A stretch of DNA of 32,970 nucleotides from Chara braunii. Its lineage: Eukaryota > Streptophyta > Charophyceae > Charales > Characeae. The notes under the pieces are model-generated. The model saw only the letters and a program-made list of their open reading frames with translations. It had not been told where the DNA came from and searched no databases. The first letter of the stretch is position 1; each line of letters begins with the position of its first letter. Positions 1-9,487 of this stretch are shown here, piece by piece. The DNA lies in NCBI GenBank assembly GCA_003427395.1, contig BFEA01000202.1, positions 316,341 through 349,310 of the forward strand, given 5' to 3'. A program made the position numbers and the translations under genes.

Positions 1-210
1 TGTGTGTGTGTATGTGTGCGTGTGTGTGTGTGTGTATATGTGTCTGTCTGTGTCTGTGTGTATGTGCATAGATGTATGAGAGAGTGTGTGTATGTGTACA
101 TGAGTATGTGAGCGTGTGTATGTGTGTGTATGTGCGTGTGTATGTGTATGTGTGCGTGCATGTGTGGGTGTGGGTATGTGTGTGTGTGTGTGTGTGTGTG
201 TGTTTGTATG

Positions 211-254
<44 letters not shown>
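1..254. repeat. TG-rich microsatellite
   Basis: Nearly pure GT/TG dinucleotide repeat with scattered ATG, CTG and CG interruptions, ending in a short GA run (about 253-264). Open frames across it give only Val/Cys runs and are not genes. Confidence 0.95.
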
Positions 255-265
<11 letters not shown>

Positions 266-646
266 TTTTGCAGTGCCATGTAGCTCGACATTCGGGCTCA
301 TCACATACTCATTGTCCCTTCCACATGCAGCCAGGCAAGTTCACCCCCCCATACGTATTATAATAGAGACTTGTATGCGGATTTATGCATTGCAGATGAT
401 GTTCTATCGATTCCTCGAGGGTTTTTGCAAAGATTGCACACCAAGACTACGTAGTTGCGAACTTAGAAAGATGGAGGCTATCTCAGATGTCCCTTCGATG
501 AGATGGTGAAGTACTCACAGGGTTGGGATAACCCTGCTTCCTTTTTTGAGGTCTGTCCATCCCTGCAGACTGTTTGTAATGGAAAACTCTATCATCCCCC
601 AGGTTCTGAAGGAAGATGTTGTGGATGTGGGAGCACAGTCCTTCCC

Positions 647-771
<125 letters not shown>

Positions 772-782
772 AGAGCGAAAGA

Positions 783-951
783 TTCATTCGATTTTGCTCA
801 TCCTATCGATTGAAGTAGCCTCTCTCTATCGTTTTGCGCGCATGGCTGGAAAGCAGTGTATATTTCCATGTTCTAGTATAAAGTTCATTCCGATTTTGCT
901 CATCCTATCTATGGAAGTAGCTTCTCCCTATCTCTCTGCATGCATGGCTGG

Positions 952-955
<4 letters not shown>
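783..955. repeat. Two diverged tandem copies of a ~101-bp unit
   Basis: A block starting TTCATTC-GATTTTGCTC at 783 recurs at 884, and both copies end in GCATGGCTGGAA (to about 853 and 953). The copies differ by substitutions and small gaps. The second runs directly into a (TC)n tract (955-994), the first lies just after the CA tract, so the microsatellites and the unit probably spread together. Confidence 0.75.

Positions 956-994
<39 letters not shown>
955..994. repeat. (TC)n microsatellite
   Basis: About 20 uninterrupted TC dinucleotides following the second copy of the 101-bp unit. Confidence 0.95.
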
Positions 995-997
<3 letters not shown>

Positions 998-1366
998 CAC
1001 ACTTCTTTAATGTTATGCCCGCTGTTTTTTCATGTAATTGCGTTCATCTTCTTTGTACGAACTGACACTGTTATCGCAGACAGGTATATTCAATTTCTGG
1101 CCGCTCGTCAAATCCAATAAAAAAGAAGGGATTATGAAAAAAAAAAGGAGTTAAATAATAGAAATAACTAAGATAAAAAAAAAACTTCACCTGTCAGGGT
1201 GTTCCTTCGTTGCTCCCCCCCCAAAAAAGTAATCTTGCTATAAATCTAATCCTTTGTGCATGTGATATGTCGTAGACAAACGACACGATGTATGTTCCCA
1301 CAATCTAAGGGAAGATTAATTCTCATTTTTTGCATTTAGAGAGTGGTGAGCAAGACGCTTTCGTGA

Positions 1367-1429
<63 letters not shown>

Positions 1430-2296
1430 CATCTATCTCTCAGCGTCACCCTTTCTCTAGAACATGCGTGCTTGTAGTTGTAAAACAATCATTGTAATGC
1501 TGTACATTTTCATCTGTAACATTATACCTACCTTCTTGCTATTGGTACAGCCTCTACCTCTCTCATCTGTGTACTCATGCTAACATTATCTCCGCCCCCT
1601 TTTTTTGTGTGTGAATCCAGCCACAAATATGGCCTGATCCCTTCGAGTTCTCCTGCACGCCGGTGCACCCTATTCCTCTGTTACTCATGTTTGGACGGCA
1701 TAGGTAGACCGTAGCGGATCAGTTCGATACCTTGTCCTTGGTCTTACTTTTTTTTTTTAATTAATACCATATCTGCCAGTCGATGTGCATTCTTTACTCA
1801 ATAACCTATCCTTTGTAGAATTGAAGACTTACCGGTTTCATGATCACAGTCAGATCAACACTATCATGCCTCATGTTCCATCGGTCAATTTACATACCCC
1901 TCAGAAAAAAACGTCTTACCATAAAAAAAAGCAAAATATTAAAAAAGCAAAAAAAATTAAAAATTAAAACCTCTCTCATCTGCCTATTCTTCCCCACACG
2001 GACCACATGCCGCTTCAATCTGCCCGCATCAGTTGGAACGATTTCATAGTCATCTCAAATTTTTATTTGTATATGTCACACACGATCCTTTTTTCAAATT
2101 GTCGTTGTTTACCCTTCCCTCGACCTTTCTAGGGTTCTTCTCCCTTTTTCCCTGCCCTATGATGATAATGCTCTAACGGTACCGCTCTATACCATGCCCC
2201 ACTCCCCACTATTGTCCATACCATGCCATCATCCCGCCCACCACCTTCCCCCCGTTTTTTTAGGCAAAAATAAGAGCTCGTAGTTTCCATCGCTAT
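995..2296. other. Geneless AT-rich stretch
   Basis: No coding segment recognised. It contains A- and T-homopolymer runs (around 1136, 1177, 1750, 1925-1965) and a compound (CT)n/(ATCT)n tract annotated separately. Short open frames at 1785-2049 on the plus strand are Lys-rich translations of poly-A and were not accepted. Confidence 0.6.
1366..1439. repeat. (CT)n-(ATCT)n microsatellite
   Basis: A CT run changes into about twelve tandem CTAT/ATCT tetranucleotides with one ATCC interruption. Confidence 0.95.
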
Positions 2297-2416
2297 GCTA
2301 GTTTACAAAAAAAACCATCATGGTGAAGCCGATTTGCAGGTTGCAGTAGTTCAGAACGTAGCGGGAATGAAGCATCTTACTTGTAGAGAGAGATGTTTTC
2401 CCGCATAGTTCCCAGA

Positions 2417-2458
2417 ACGTGTCTACGCCGATCCAAAACGTGTCTACGCCGATCCAAA
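2417..2458. repeat. 21-bp exact tandem duplication
   Basis: ACGTGTCTACGCCGATCCAAA occurs twice head to tail (2417-2437, 2438-2458) with no mismatch, so the duplication looks recent. It lies downstream of the reverse-transcriptase remnants in the tail of the Penelope-like element. Confidence 0.85.
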
Positions 2459-2461
2459 ACC

Positions 2462-2727
2462 GACCAGATGAATGTGGCCGCGAAGATCGATAGATACGTC
2501 TCAAAAACTCCCTGCGTGGATGGTACCCTGAAGGTAATCGTGGTGAGCCGTCGCCGTAAATTTGTTTCCATCGACAAAGTTAAAAACTCAATCCACAGTA
2601 GATCGGACTGGTGATCGCCGATATATTGGCCCTCCTGAATCTGCCCAGTTGCCTAGACGTACGTGTCTAGGTAAATACAAACCAACTGGATGAATATGGC
2701 CAAGGAGATCGATAGATACATCTCAAA
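2462..2727. repeat. Diverged direct repeat pair, 2462-2505 and 2680-2727
   Basis: Both copies carry ACCA..TGGATGAAT/GATGAATGTGGCC followed by GATCGATAGATAC and TCTCAAAA. Base changes and a few gaps separate them. A third relative of the adjoining sequence (2547-2606) is at 8344-8401. The region on both sides of the Penelope-like element therefore seems built from degenerate copies of one family. Confidence 0.6.
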
Positions 2728-2863
2728 ATTGTGATAGCAGTCGGAGCGTGCCTGCCAGCAGTTCTCCATGCATGGAACGTTATCCGGTAGGTACCGTGGA
2801 GACCAGTCCCCGTCTGTAGATCGCCCCGCAGAGTTACAAAAATTGCGGGAAGTCACCTATAGC

Positions 2864-3340
2864 TCAGATGCTTTTCACTATCTCCTGCATCTGGGCCCAA
2901 AAGGGGTTATTGCCATCGCGTCGCTGCATCCATCTGAGTCCAGATAGGACCATATTGTTGTCATACCCAAGTTTGTTGATTTCAACTGCCAGTGTGAGGA
3001 TGCTGAGACAGGTCATACCCATATCACTACAGTTCTCAGAGATTCGGAGGATGGTGTTTGCTATAGTAGCAAATTTGGCAGTTTTTGGCCCAAAAGAAGC
3101 AGGATGCTTAGGTCTGAAACTGTAGGTCACCCGGTCCCCAAATTGACTCCCGGTTTTTAAATTTGTGAGCCACGATCACGGTTTTATCATCATCGGCCAC
3201 AATCATCTGTGTTTCCAGAAAGTTGAGGATACCTGAGTCGGAATCAGTTCTTTCCAAACTCACTTCCTTAGGATAGCAATGCATGATTTTGTCAAGATGG
3301 TTATTTGCAATCTCCATTCCCGCGGGATTGTTTTTATCGA
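2864..3340 (-). pseudogene. C-terminal (thumb-side) remnants of the Penelope-like RT
   Basis: Two more pieces continue the RT in other frames. Codons around 3340-3108 read ...DKNNPAGMEIANNHLDKIM and LNFLETQMIV, and codons 3130-2864 read TYSFRPKHPASFGPK, ILRISENCSDMG and INKLGYDNNMVLSGLRWM. They overlap at 3108-3130, so at least one indel lies there, in addition to one near 3335. The alternation of helices and the Leu-Gly-Tyr motif fit a thumb or C-terminal region, but I cannot name a domain. Below 2864 the minus strand has many stops. Confidence 0.5.
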
Positions 3341-4315
3341 AGAATGAAAAAACAACAGATCGTCGACATACCTTTTCCCAGAGATGAACTTAGCGTCGGT
3401 GCCTAAAGTCGAGATAAAGTTGTACTCAGAGTAGATGCACATCACACAGGCTAATGACGGACTTGCCCTCCCGCCCATTGGAATGCCTTTCTTTTGGCGT
3501 AGGGTGGCAGTAGAAACCAAGAATACAGTGTGTTCCATCTGGAACTGAATAAGCGAAATCAGGGAGGAGAGTCGGACAGATTTCTATCCGGCCTCACCAT
3601 GGGATTTCCCAAAGGTAGTCAGTTTTTTTCTTGTGTTGAGTCGGATCCAGACTATACCTTTTTGCACGAAACACTCAGTAATCCATTGTAATGCGCGATA
3701 AATAACCTCATGGGGTAGTTGGGTAAACATTTCTTTTATGTCATACGTGCAGGCAATAACTCCACACTTAGACATAGGTCCGTCTTTCTTATTGATACCG
3801 ACAATCGTCTGTGGATGGTCTCCCAACGATCTGAGGTTAAAATGTTGTACCTTAACCTTACGAATCAAACAGTTCAAGATCAGGGATAGGACACTGGACG
3901 CAGCACGAAAAGAGCTTTGGAATGAAGGAATGATAGGTCTTCTTTTCTCTTTGTCCTTTTCCTTGGCCATAATATAGGCATACTGCAGTTTTCCCCGCCC
4001 GTCCCATGTTGCGATCTGTCCCAAGCCTTGCTCGATGTATTTGGTTCGAGTGTCACACAAGATACGACTTTTTTCAGAGTCCATAATTTCATAATTCGAA
4101 TTATTCAGAAACATTAATTGTAGTCCTGTTTCATACCGTTTGGGACACTCAATCCAGGTTTCGCAGGTGTTACGGTCCAGCGGGGCCAAAACCAATCCCG
4201 CGAATGCTTGCTTTACCCCCAGGACATACTCACTAAGGATACATCCACAGGGCTTAGCCTCGCCCTTTTTTATAACCGAACCAAGAGGTATGCAAAACTG
4301 ATTAGTTATACCGTA
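3260..4315 (-). pseudogene. Reverse transcriptase core of Penelope-like element
   Basis: A single frame covers 4315 to 3260 with one TAG at 3584-3586. Before the stop: a region ending in WDGRGKLQYAYIMAKEKDKEK and RRPIIPSFQSSFRAASSVL (motif 2 type), then YDIKEMFTQLPHEVIYRAL with the first catalytic Asp (motif 3/A). After the stop: KKGIPMGGRASPSLACVM (motif 4/B) and KRYVDDLLFF, with the catalytic Asp pair in YVDD (motif 5/C). The YVDD block and the GIPMG..SP..A pattern fit Penelope-like RTs rather than LTR-element RTs. Around 3335 the coding sense moves to another frame (see 3108-3317). The enzyme would copy the element RNA at a nicked target. This copy is dead. Confidence 0.75.
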
Positions 4316-4317
4316 TC

Positions 4318-5034
4318 CTATGCCTCATTGCAGGCTTGATTGAGGCTATCCCGAGATGTGGTGGTCCCGGGAAAAGGGGTATTCTTAGCATTGGATAGGA
4401 ATAGGTCCAAGCCACTTACTTCGCTAATTTTGACCGCGACATGTCCATTGATTTTGGGCAAGTCGAAGTTCTCGCACACGCACTCAAAGGTGTTTTGTTG
4501 TGCAAAGAGCTTATGGTTATGCAACAAATATCCTACTGACTTGGCTTTCAACCAAACCGCACAAGTTTTTTTCGCATACAGGTCAGTTAGCGGAGTACGC
4601 TGGACGTTCTCCTTAATCCAGAGCTTCAGACAACTTTCCACCTTCTTCTTATCAATGGTCGTACAAAAGGGAATTTTTGCAATAATCTTAGCACGGAGGT
4701 TAATACAAAACTTCTTTTTACAGACATTCGTTAAGATACCACGAACTATTTGTCGACCGCGGGCTTGATTGATATTTTTGACCGCGGCATCCAATTCGAG
4801 AATATCGATGAGGTTGCGCTTGACAAGGTCTTTCCTTTTCCAGGGGGCCCGGAGAAGTGAAATGACCTCAGCTTTGTTAATGTCTGTTTTCGTTTGTGTT
4901 TGAGTGAGTTGGGTGATAGTCCATTTCCCACACCTTTCAATTGCAGACTTAGCATCTTTGAGCAGCAAGTTTTCATCATCAAATTTCACCTTACTGTGCC
5001 CAAATAACAGAGACACCAAGCGCCATGCTTTCAT
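4318..5034 (-). pseudogene. Linker between GIY-YIG and RT of Penelope-like element
   Basis: A 238-codon frame starts with ATG immediately after the TAG that closes the GIY-YIG segment (CGA TAG ATG) and stays in that same frame. The protein is Lys-rich and helical-looking, with Cys residues in TNVCKKKFCIN, CLKLWIKENV and FECVCENFDLPK. I recognise no named domain. Position and continuity make it the N-terminal part of the RT protein. It ends at a TAG (4318-4320) just where the downstream RT becomes open in another frame (around 4315), so a one-base indel there is likely. Confidence 0.6.
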
Positions 5035-5706
5035 CTATCGCCCGCCTGTGTTGTTAGTTACGGTCACATATTTTGTAGCCCTCTTTTTAACCAATGCCTT
5101 TAGGACATGAAGCAAATCAGGTTCATTCTTCACATCCACATTCGTACAAGAGAACACTAAGGGTTCCAAAACATCGGTCGAGGTTAAAGGCATACGAGTA
5201 CGCTTCCCGTGTGATCTACGTGGCTGCCGTCGTTTCGCGGTACCCCGCGAATTCAAACCAGGGTTCGCACTCTTTATAATGGCTTGCTCCATGCATTCGA
5301 TCACAGGTTCATCCCCAAACCAGATTGGTATAGGGATGTACGATTCGAGACCAATGTTTTGAAACCAAGAGTGAACCTTCTGCTTACTGTTACCACGTAC
5401 GGCGCGACAGTGTTCGGAGCATCGTTCTCGAAGCGATCTGGCACTCTTGCCAACATACACTAGTTTATGGTTTACCGAAAGCAGAACATAAACGCAGCTG
5501 CAACCATCGACCAACCTATTCCATTCATCACGGTTTAGGCATAGCCAAAATCGGACGTACGTTAGCCCCCATCGCACGAATCCCTTTAGACAAGCAAGGA
5601 TAGTAAGAAGAACTTGAATGCGTTCTAGTAGGCAGAGCAGCGAAGGATCAACAGTCTTTTTCGCGTTGCTAATCTGCCCGCCTAATAGATCTGATACTAC
5701 CCAAGC
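5035..5706 (-). pseudogene. GIY-YIG endonuclease segment of Penelope-like element
   Basis: The frame is open for 223 codons directly after the TAA of ORF1 and ends at a TAG (5035-5037). It contains no ATG before the catalytic core: the conventional first Met is a GTG at 5577. Counting from that GTG, the GIY-type strand is CVYVLL (Tyr30), the YIG-type strand is VYVGKS (Tyr41-Gly43), then SLRERCSEH (Arg50), ECMEQAII (Glu97) and NPGLN (Asn105-Asn109). These are the nuclease residues of the family, all present. The domain nicks target DNA to prime reverse transcription in Penelope-like elements. A basic tail (KRRQPRRSHGKRTR) follows. Because it shares a frame with ORF1 upstream and with the linker downstream, I read it as part of one polyprotein interrupted by two stop codons, or less likely a readthrough or reinitiation product. 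Confidence 0.75.
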
Positions 5707-7350
5707 TTAGTTTTCCTTTACAGTGTCACGATCTTCCTCGACGTCGTCGTGGTCTGATTCAGCTGAAGTCTCCTTCCGGCGTGATTTCTCACCCCGATCC
5801 TCTTTCAATGAGTCGGCGTAATCCTGCAGGTCTTGTTGAGCGAGCTCCCACACAGCAACGTCCTTCTTGAAGTACTCGACTTCACGTTCTTTACACAGCT
5901 CCTGCACACGTGTGTAGTGAAGAGAGCCGTAGAACTCGGCTCGCACCTTCATGTACGCTGCAAACCCGTCATCATCGGGGTCTTTGTCATCACCCTCCGC
6001 TTGGGCGTTCTGTACGACTTTGGTCGCGCCAGGGCCCATACCAACCGGGCATTCGTTAGTAGTCCCGGGGTGAACGACTTTAGCCTTCCCTTTCGGATCT
6101 TGCAGGCCACTCATCAGCGACGCGAGCATTCGTTTTATATCAGACAACTCACTGCTTGTGCTTTCCAACTTAGCTTGCAGATTCTGTTTGGTACCAGAAG
6201 GACCTTCGTCATCGGAGAGTTCGATGCGCTTCGGCTTGGTCTTCGCGCAGCCTTTGGACCTTGGTTTTGCACGAGCGGCGGATGGGGAGTTCTCCCCTGG
6301 GGTGTGAACAACACCCCACTTCCGTTTCTCACTACTAGAGAGCTCCTTGTTGTCCTTACCTCCTTGTACCTCCTTCCGGAGGCGTTCCAACTCATCACGC
6401 TCCGCCGTATCCAATTTCGATTTCTTGTCCACTGCCTCCAATTTCGCATTTATGAGCTTCAGTGATTCACCAAGTGTAGTGGTAACCCAAGCTTTCATGT
6501 CCTCGTTCTTCTCTGATGAGCGTGCGTCATCTCTGTTCCCTTCATCTTGGGACTCCGAAGCCCGGGAACTGCTCCGCTTCGCAACGCTGATCCGTGGCAC
6601 TCCAACCTTCTTCCTCGCTTCTTCAATGGCCTTACTAAACTTGATGTTCTCCAAAATCTCCATGTATTCCTTGGTAAAGTAGGCCCGATTTCCTGGTCCA
6701 GGGAAATTATTAGCCGTCGGGCCTTTACCTCCTCCACTTGATGCGGAGCTACCGCCATGCCCGCCATGGAACCCTTGAGGATTCAAGTGTGCAGCAGGGG
6801 GCTGTTGTGGCAGTGTCATTGGAACAGGCGTTTGAACCGGTGCTTGCGCAGCCACTACGAACTGGGGTGGATTCCCAATCCAAGGTGCATTCCCTTGACA
6901 TGCCACGGACTGCTGATGAGGTGTACCCCATGGTTGCGAGTTCCACTGGTTGAGTGCAGGATGGTACTGAACAGGTGTTGCTGCCGGGGCAGATGGCATA
7001 GATGGTACTTGCACACCCGGTGGTGGGTGAACCGTTCCTCCAGCGTAATATGGAACGCCTGGAGGAGCCGGGTTCGAGATCGGGGCCGGAATCGCCGAAT
7101 ATGGTATGCTTGTTCCAGCTTGGTGTTGCACATATAGATTATTATTCGCTCCCTCTATCCAGTACCGGCCGCAGTTAGACCACTTGCCGCGTCGACTGCC
7201 GGTCTTCCCGCCTCGGCTTCTCGGGTACATGCGCCCAACGATAAAGGAAAAGGCGCACAAGCTGATGCCAATACCGATAACTGCCTCGATAGCTCGCGGG
7301 TGGTCCAACCAGTTGCTCGCTTCAGTGGAGGCGACAACTTTAACCATCAT
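5707..7350 (-). CDS. ORF1 of Penelope-like element: membrane-anchor/coiled-coil protein
   Basis: An uninterrupted 547-codon ORF starting at a true ATG ATG. Residues about 21-39 form a hydrophobic helix (AVIGIGISLCAFSFIVG), followed by a basic stretch (RSRGGKTGSRRGKW), so the N-terminus could be membrane-anchored. Residues about 85-215 are low-complexity and Pro/Gln/Gly/Ala-rich. A conserved-looking helix YFTKEYMEILENIKF is at 224-238. Charged coiled-coil-like segments with Lys/Arg patches occupy 240-420. Residues about 474-515 resemble a SAP-like helix-loop-helix nucleic-acid binding motif (LHYTRVQELCKEREVEYFKK), and the tail is acidic. I see no enzyme motif; a gag-like nucleic-acid binding role is inference. 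Its TAA stop is in the same frame as the GIY-YIG segment that follows, which lacks its own ATG. The frame is long and clean compared with the broken downstream genes. Confidence 0.75.
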   Translation of the reverse strand: MMVKVVASTEASNWLDHPRAIEAVIGIGISLCAFSFIVGRMYPRSRGGKTGSRRGKWSNCGRYWIEGANNNLYVQHQAGTSIPYSAIPAPISNPAPPGVPYYAGGTVHPPPGVQVPSMPSAPAATPVQYHPALNQWNSQPWGTPHQQSVACQGNAPWIGNPPQFVVAAQAPVQTPVPMTLPQQPPAAHLNPQGFHGGHGGSSASSGGGKGPTANNFPGPGNRAYFTKEYMEILENIKFSKAIEEARKKVGVPRISVAKRSSSRASESQDEGNRDDARSSEKNEDMKAWVTTTLGESLKLINAKLEAVDKKSKLDTAERDELERLRKEVQGGKDNKELSSSEKRKWGVVHTPGENSPSAARAKPRSKGCAKTKPKRIELSDDEGPSGTKQNLQAKLESTSSELSDIKRMLASLMSGLQDPKGKAKVVHPGTTNECPVGMGPGATKVVQNAQAEGDDKDPDDDGFAAYMKVRAEFYGSLHYTRVQELCKEREVEYFKKDVAVWELAQQDLQDYADSLKEDRGEKSRRKETSAESDHDDVEEDRDTVKEN

Positions 7351-8243
7351 ACCCAGGTCGCACTCTGTAATCGTTGTCCACGGTGGTACAGAGGACGCCT
7401 ACGAACTTAGATAGAGCCACGCTGAGTAAAAACATCGACTAGGACGGGAACAGGGAAACGGAGGAGAAGGAGTCTATCAGTGCTATAAAGTGCTCGAAAT
7501 GTATACAACGTCGATACCAAATACACCCATTAAGCCCATCATGTAAAATTGATCCGCCACTCAAGTGTGGAAATACAAAGGAATAACACAAATAAAAATA
7601 AAAGAATAAAGAAAATCGAAAAGAAAAGAAAAAGAAAAGAGAAGAAAGAAAAGAAAAGAGAGATCCAATAATTAGACCATCGATCAATGATCGATAATCA
7701 ATAGCCAAACAGATATCAAATATTCCAAACGCACGACTCCATAGAACATAACTTCGGACGAAGCAGAGTCTGATGAAGACGGCACCTCAACCTCGTTCCC
7801 AAGCCACGGCAAGGTCGACGCTGAGGCTCTAGTCCATGAGAAAGATTAAACACAATGGACCCAAAAGTAGAAGAAGATGCTTTGAGCATTAATATCGCGG
7901 TGTACAACATCTTCCTCTGCACCTTTCCATAACAGAGTTACGGAAACTCAACCCTTTAACTCAATACACCACTCAGATTGAGGATACCTACTGCGTAATA
8001 TGACTTTAAATATCTGAAGTAGGTTAGCTTCCTACTTTCTACGCATCGGTATTACGCCAGACATGTAGCCGGAAAAAAATGAAGATTGAAAATGCATGGA
8101 GTCAGCAATTCCAACCAAATTCTTACAATATTAACTCCTAGTACAGTGTCGGCCGGGCAGGCCCGACGACCCGCCGCTCTGCGATGAAATCAAAAAATGT
8201 ATGTGGTCGCCAATTATAGCCATATACTAGCAACTTTAATTGT
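7351..8243. other. Stretch without recognised gene; purine-rich tract
   Basis: Upstream of ORF1 on its coding strand, so it could hold the promoter/5' leader of the Penelope-like element. A purine-rich tract (AAAG/GAAAA repeats, about 7588-7665) is the only clear feature. Minus-strand frames across it are Phe/Ser-rich translations of that tract. Confidence 0.5.
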
Positions 8244-8444
8244 TTAGTGAAGCGCCCACTTGGAAAGCCAAGCGTCACGCCACTCAACAATGCATGGAGT
8301 CAGGTAACCAGGTAAGTACATGTGGAAGAACCAGTCATATGATATGAGCCGAAAGGTAGATTTGTTCCCATCGACGACGTTAAACTCAATCCGCAGTAGA
8401 TCATCAATTGTGCTATCGCCAGAATGTATGTGTGCTTGACCCAT
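8244..8444 (-). pseudogene. Coding-like fragment, unrecognised
   Basis: A 66-codon minus-strand frame with balanced, coding-like composition (DDLLRIEFNVVDGNKSTFRL, then SYDWFFHMYLPGYLTPCIVEW, ending in LSKWALH). I do not recognise it. Part of it (8344-8401) is similar at DNA level to 2547-2606, where the homologous frame is broken. It may be an exon-sized remnant of a repeat-borne gene that lies around the Penelope-like element. Confidence 0.35.
8344..8401. repeat. Copy of a repeat also present at 2547-2606
   Basis: Both copies read TGAGCCG..GTA(A/G)ATTTGTT.CCATCGAC.A.GTTAAA..CTCAATCC.CAGTAGATC in the same orientation, one on each side of the Penelope-like coding region. By eye about three quarters of positions agree. 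Confidence 0.6.
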
Positions 8445-8829
8445 GTGCTTCGACGTTGTTTGTCGCTGAAGGATCGATATGAGGCATTCGCCAAAATGGA
8501 TGATTGACCAAAATTGTTACCGTTTGTGTTGTCACTGAAAGACTGATCATTTATGCAAGTTCGCAAAAAATGATATTTTATTTAAAGGCATTTTGTCTTA
8601 TTGAAAAAATGGATAAATCATGAAAAAGATTGTCATTTCAGTCATGTCTTGCCGAATGTGAAATTGGCTCCTCCATCTTGGCAAGGTCGGCATACTACAA
8701 GTGCTTCCTTCAAATTTTTGATATTTTTTTTGGAAAGATCACGAGCAAATCTACGAAGCCTAAAATTTTCGAAATTTTTTGTGAGTTCTTCTAAGCGCGT
8801 TGTCGCTGTCAAATTGCGAGACCAGGCCC

Positions 8830-9243
8830 GACTTCCCAACAACTGCGATTGAGCATCAAAGACTTCCCAACAACTAGCAACCTGCGGGACCTGAAGTTCG
8901 ATTCTGTTTGTGGAGTGCAAAACTCTGCTCGAAACAGATCCAGGTCCAACAGGAAGGTCAACCACATATCCTCCAAACTAGCCCGAGTGGCGGACTTCAG
9001 CTTCAAAGACTGCCCAAAAACTGACAACCTGCGGGAAACAAATCCACAACCATCATCAACGTTCCCTAAGAGTACTAATGGCAATCCGCGCAGACAACCA
9101 ATAACTGTTTGACAATTCTTGAAGGTGTTCAGTCACCAAACAGGTCACGACATAACTTCAACCTGGCACCAAGGTTCCCTGAGAGTGCTTTTGGCAATCC
9201 ACACAGAGAGCCAATGACTGTTTGACACTTCCTTAAGGTGTTT
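8830..9243. repeat. Degenerate tandem repeats, including a 113-bp period pair
   Basis: The segment GTTCCCTAAGAG...GGCAATCC.C.CAGA at 9061-9130 recurs at 9174-9243, a period of 113 bp. Another pair (8853-8891 and 9000-9038) shares TCAAAGACT.CCCAA and CAACCTGCGGGA. Open frames here are short and share no family motif, so I treat the region as non-coding repeat. Confidence 0.65.
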
Positions 9244-9322
9244 TATCGAACACCGATAACTGCGAATTGATTCACTGTTCAACTAGTATCTTTCAATGCC
9301 TTTCCGGGTTAAAGCAAGGAAC

Positions 9323-9326
<4 letters not shown>

Positions 9327-9386
<60 letters not shown>

Positions 9387-9394
9387 CCCCCCCC
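9327..9394. repeat. (TC)n tract followed by C10
   Basis: About 28 TC dinucleotides (9327-9383) followed by a run of ten C (9385-9394). Confidence 0.95.
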
Positions 9395-9487
9395 GTGTTT
9401 CCGCCTCCGGTCGCCGCCATCCCTAAGAACCCGCCGGAACTAACAGTGGGGGCTATTTCCTGTTGTCGGAGGAAGTGGTGGTTTAAA

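Larger units (their letters stand above)
2864..7350 (-). mobile_element. Degenerate Penelope-like element with N-terminal GIY-YIG
   Basis: On the minus strand the order is ORF1 (7350-5707), GIY-YIG endonuclease (5706-5038), linker (5034-4318), reverse transcriptase (about 4315-3260) and C-terminal pieces (3317-2864). Canonical Penelope-like elements carry GIY-YIG at the C-terminus. An N-terminal position is the arrangement reported for the permuted group found in green algae and many invertebrates. RT pieces show RRPI, YDIKEMF, GIPMGGRASPSLA and YVDD. No LTRs of the retroviral kind bound it. Related short repeats at 2547-2606 and 8344-8401 may be remnants of terminal repeats. The true ends are not determined. 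ORF1 is intact, while the RT part has at least two stops and three frameshifts, so this copy cannot be autonomous. Confidence 0.7.

Noticed and set aside
7439-7708. An 89-codon minus-strand frame rich in Phe and Ser
   Set aside because: It is the antisense reading of the AAAG-rich purine tract at 7588-7665.
8642-8965. A 107-codon minus-strand frame
   Set aside because: It overlaps the degenerate repeats at 8830-9243, shows no motif, and its start is not supported.
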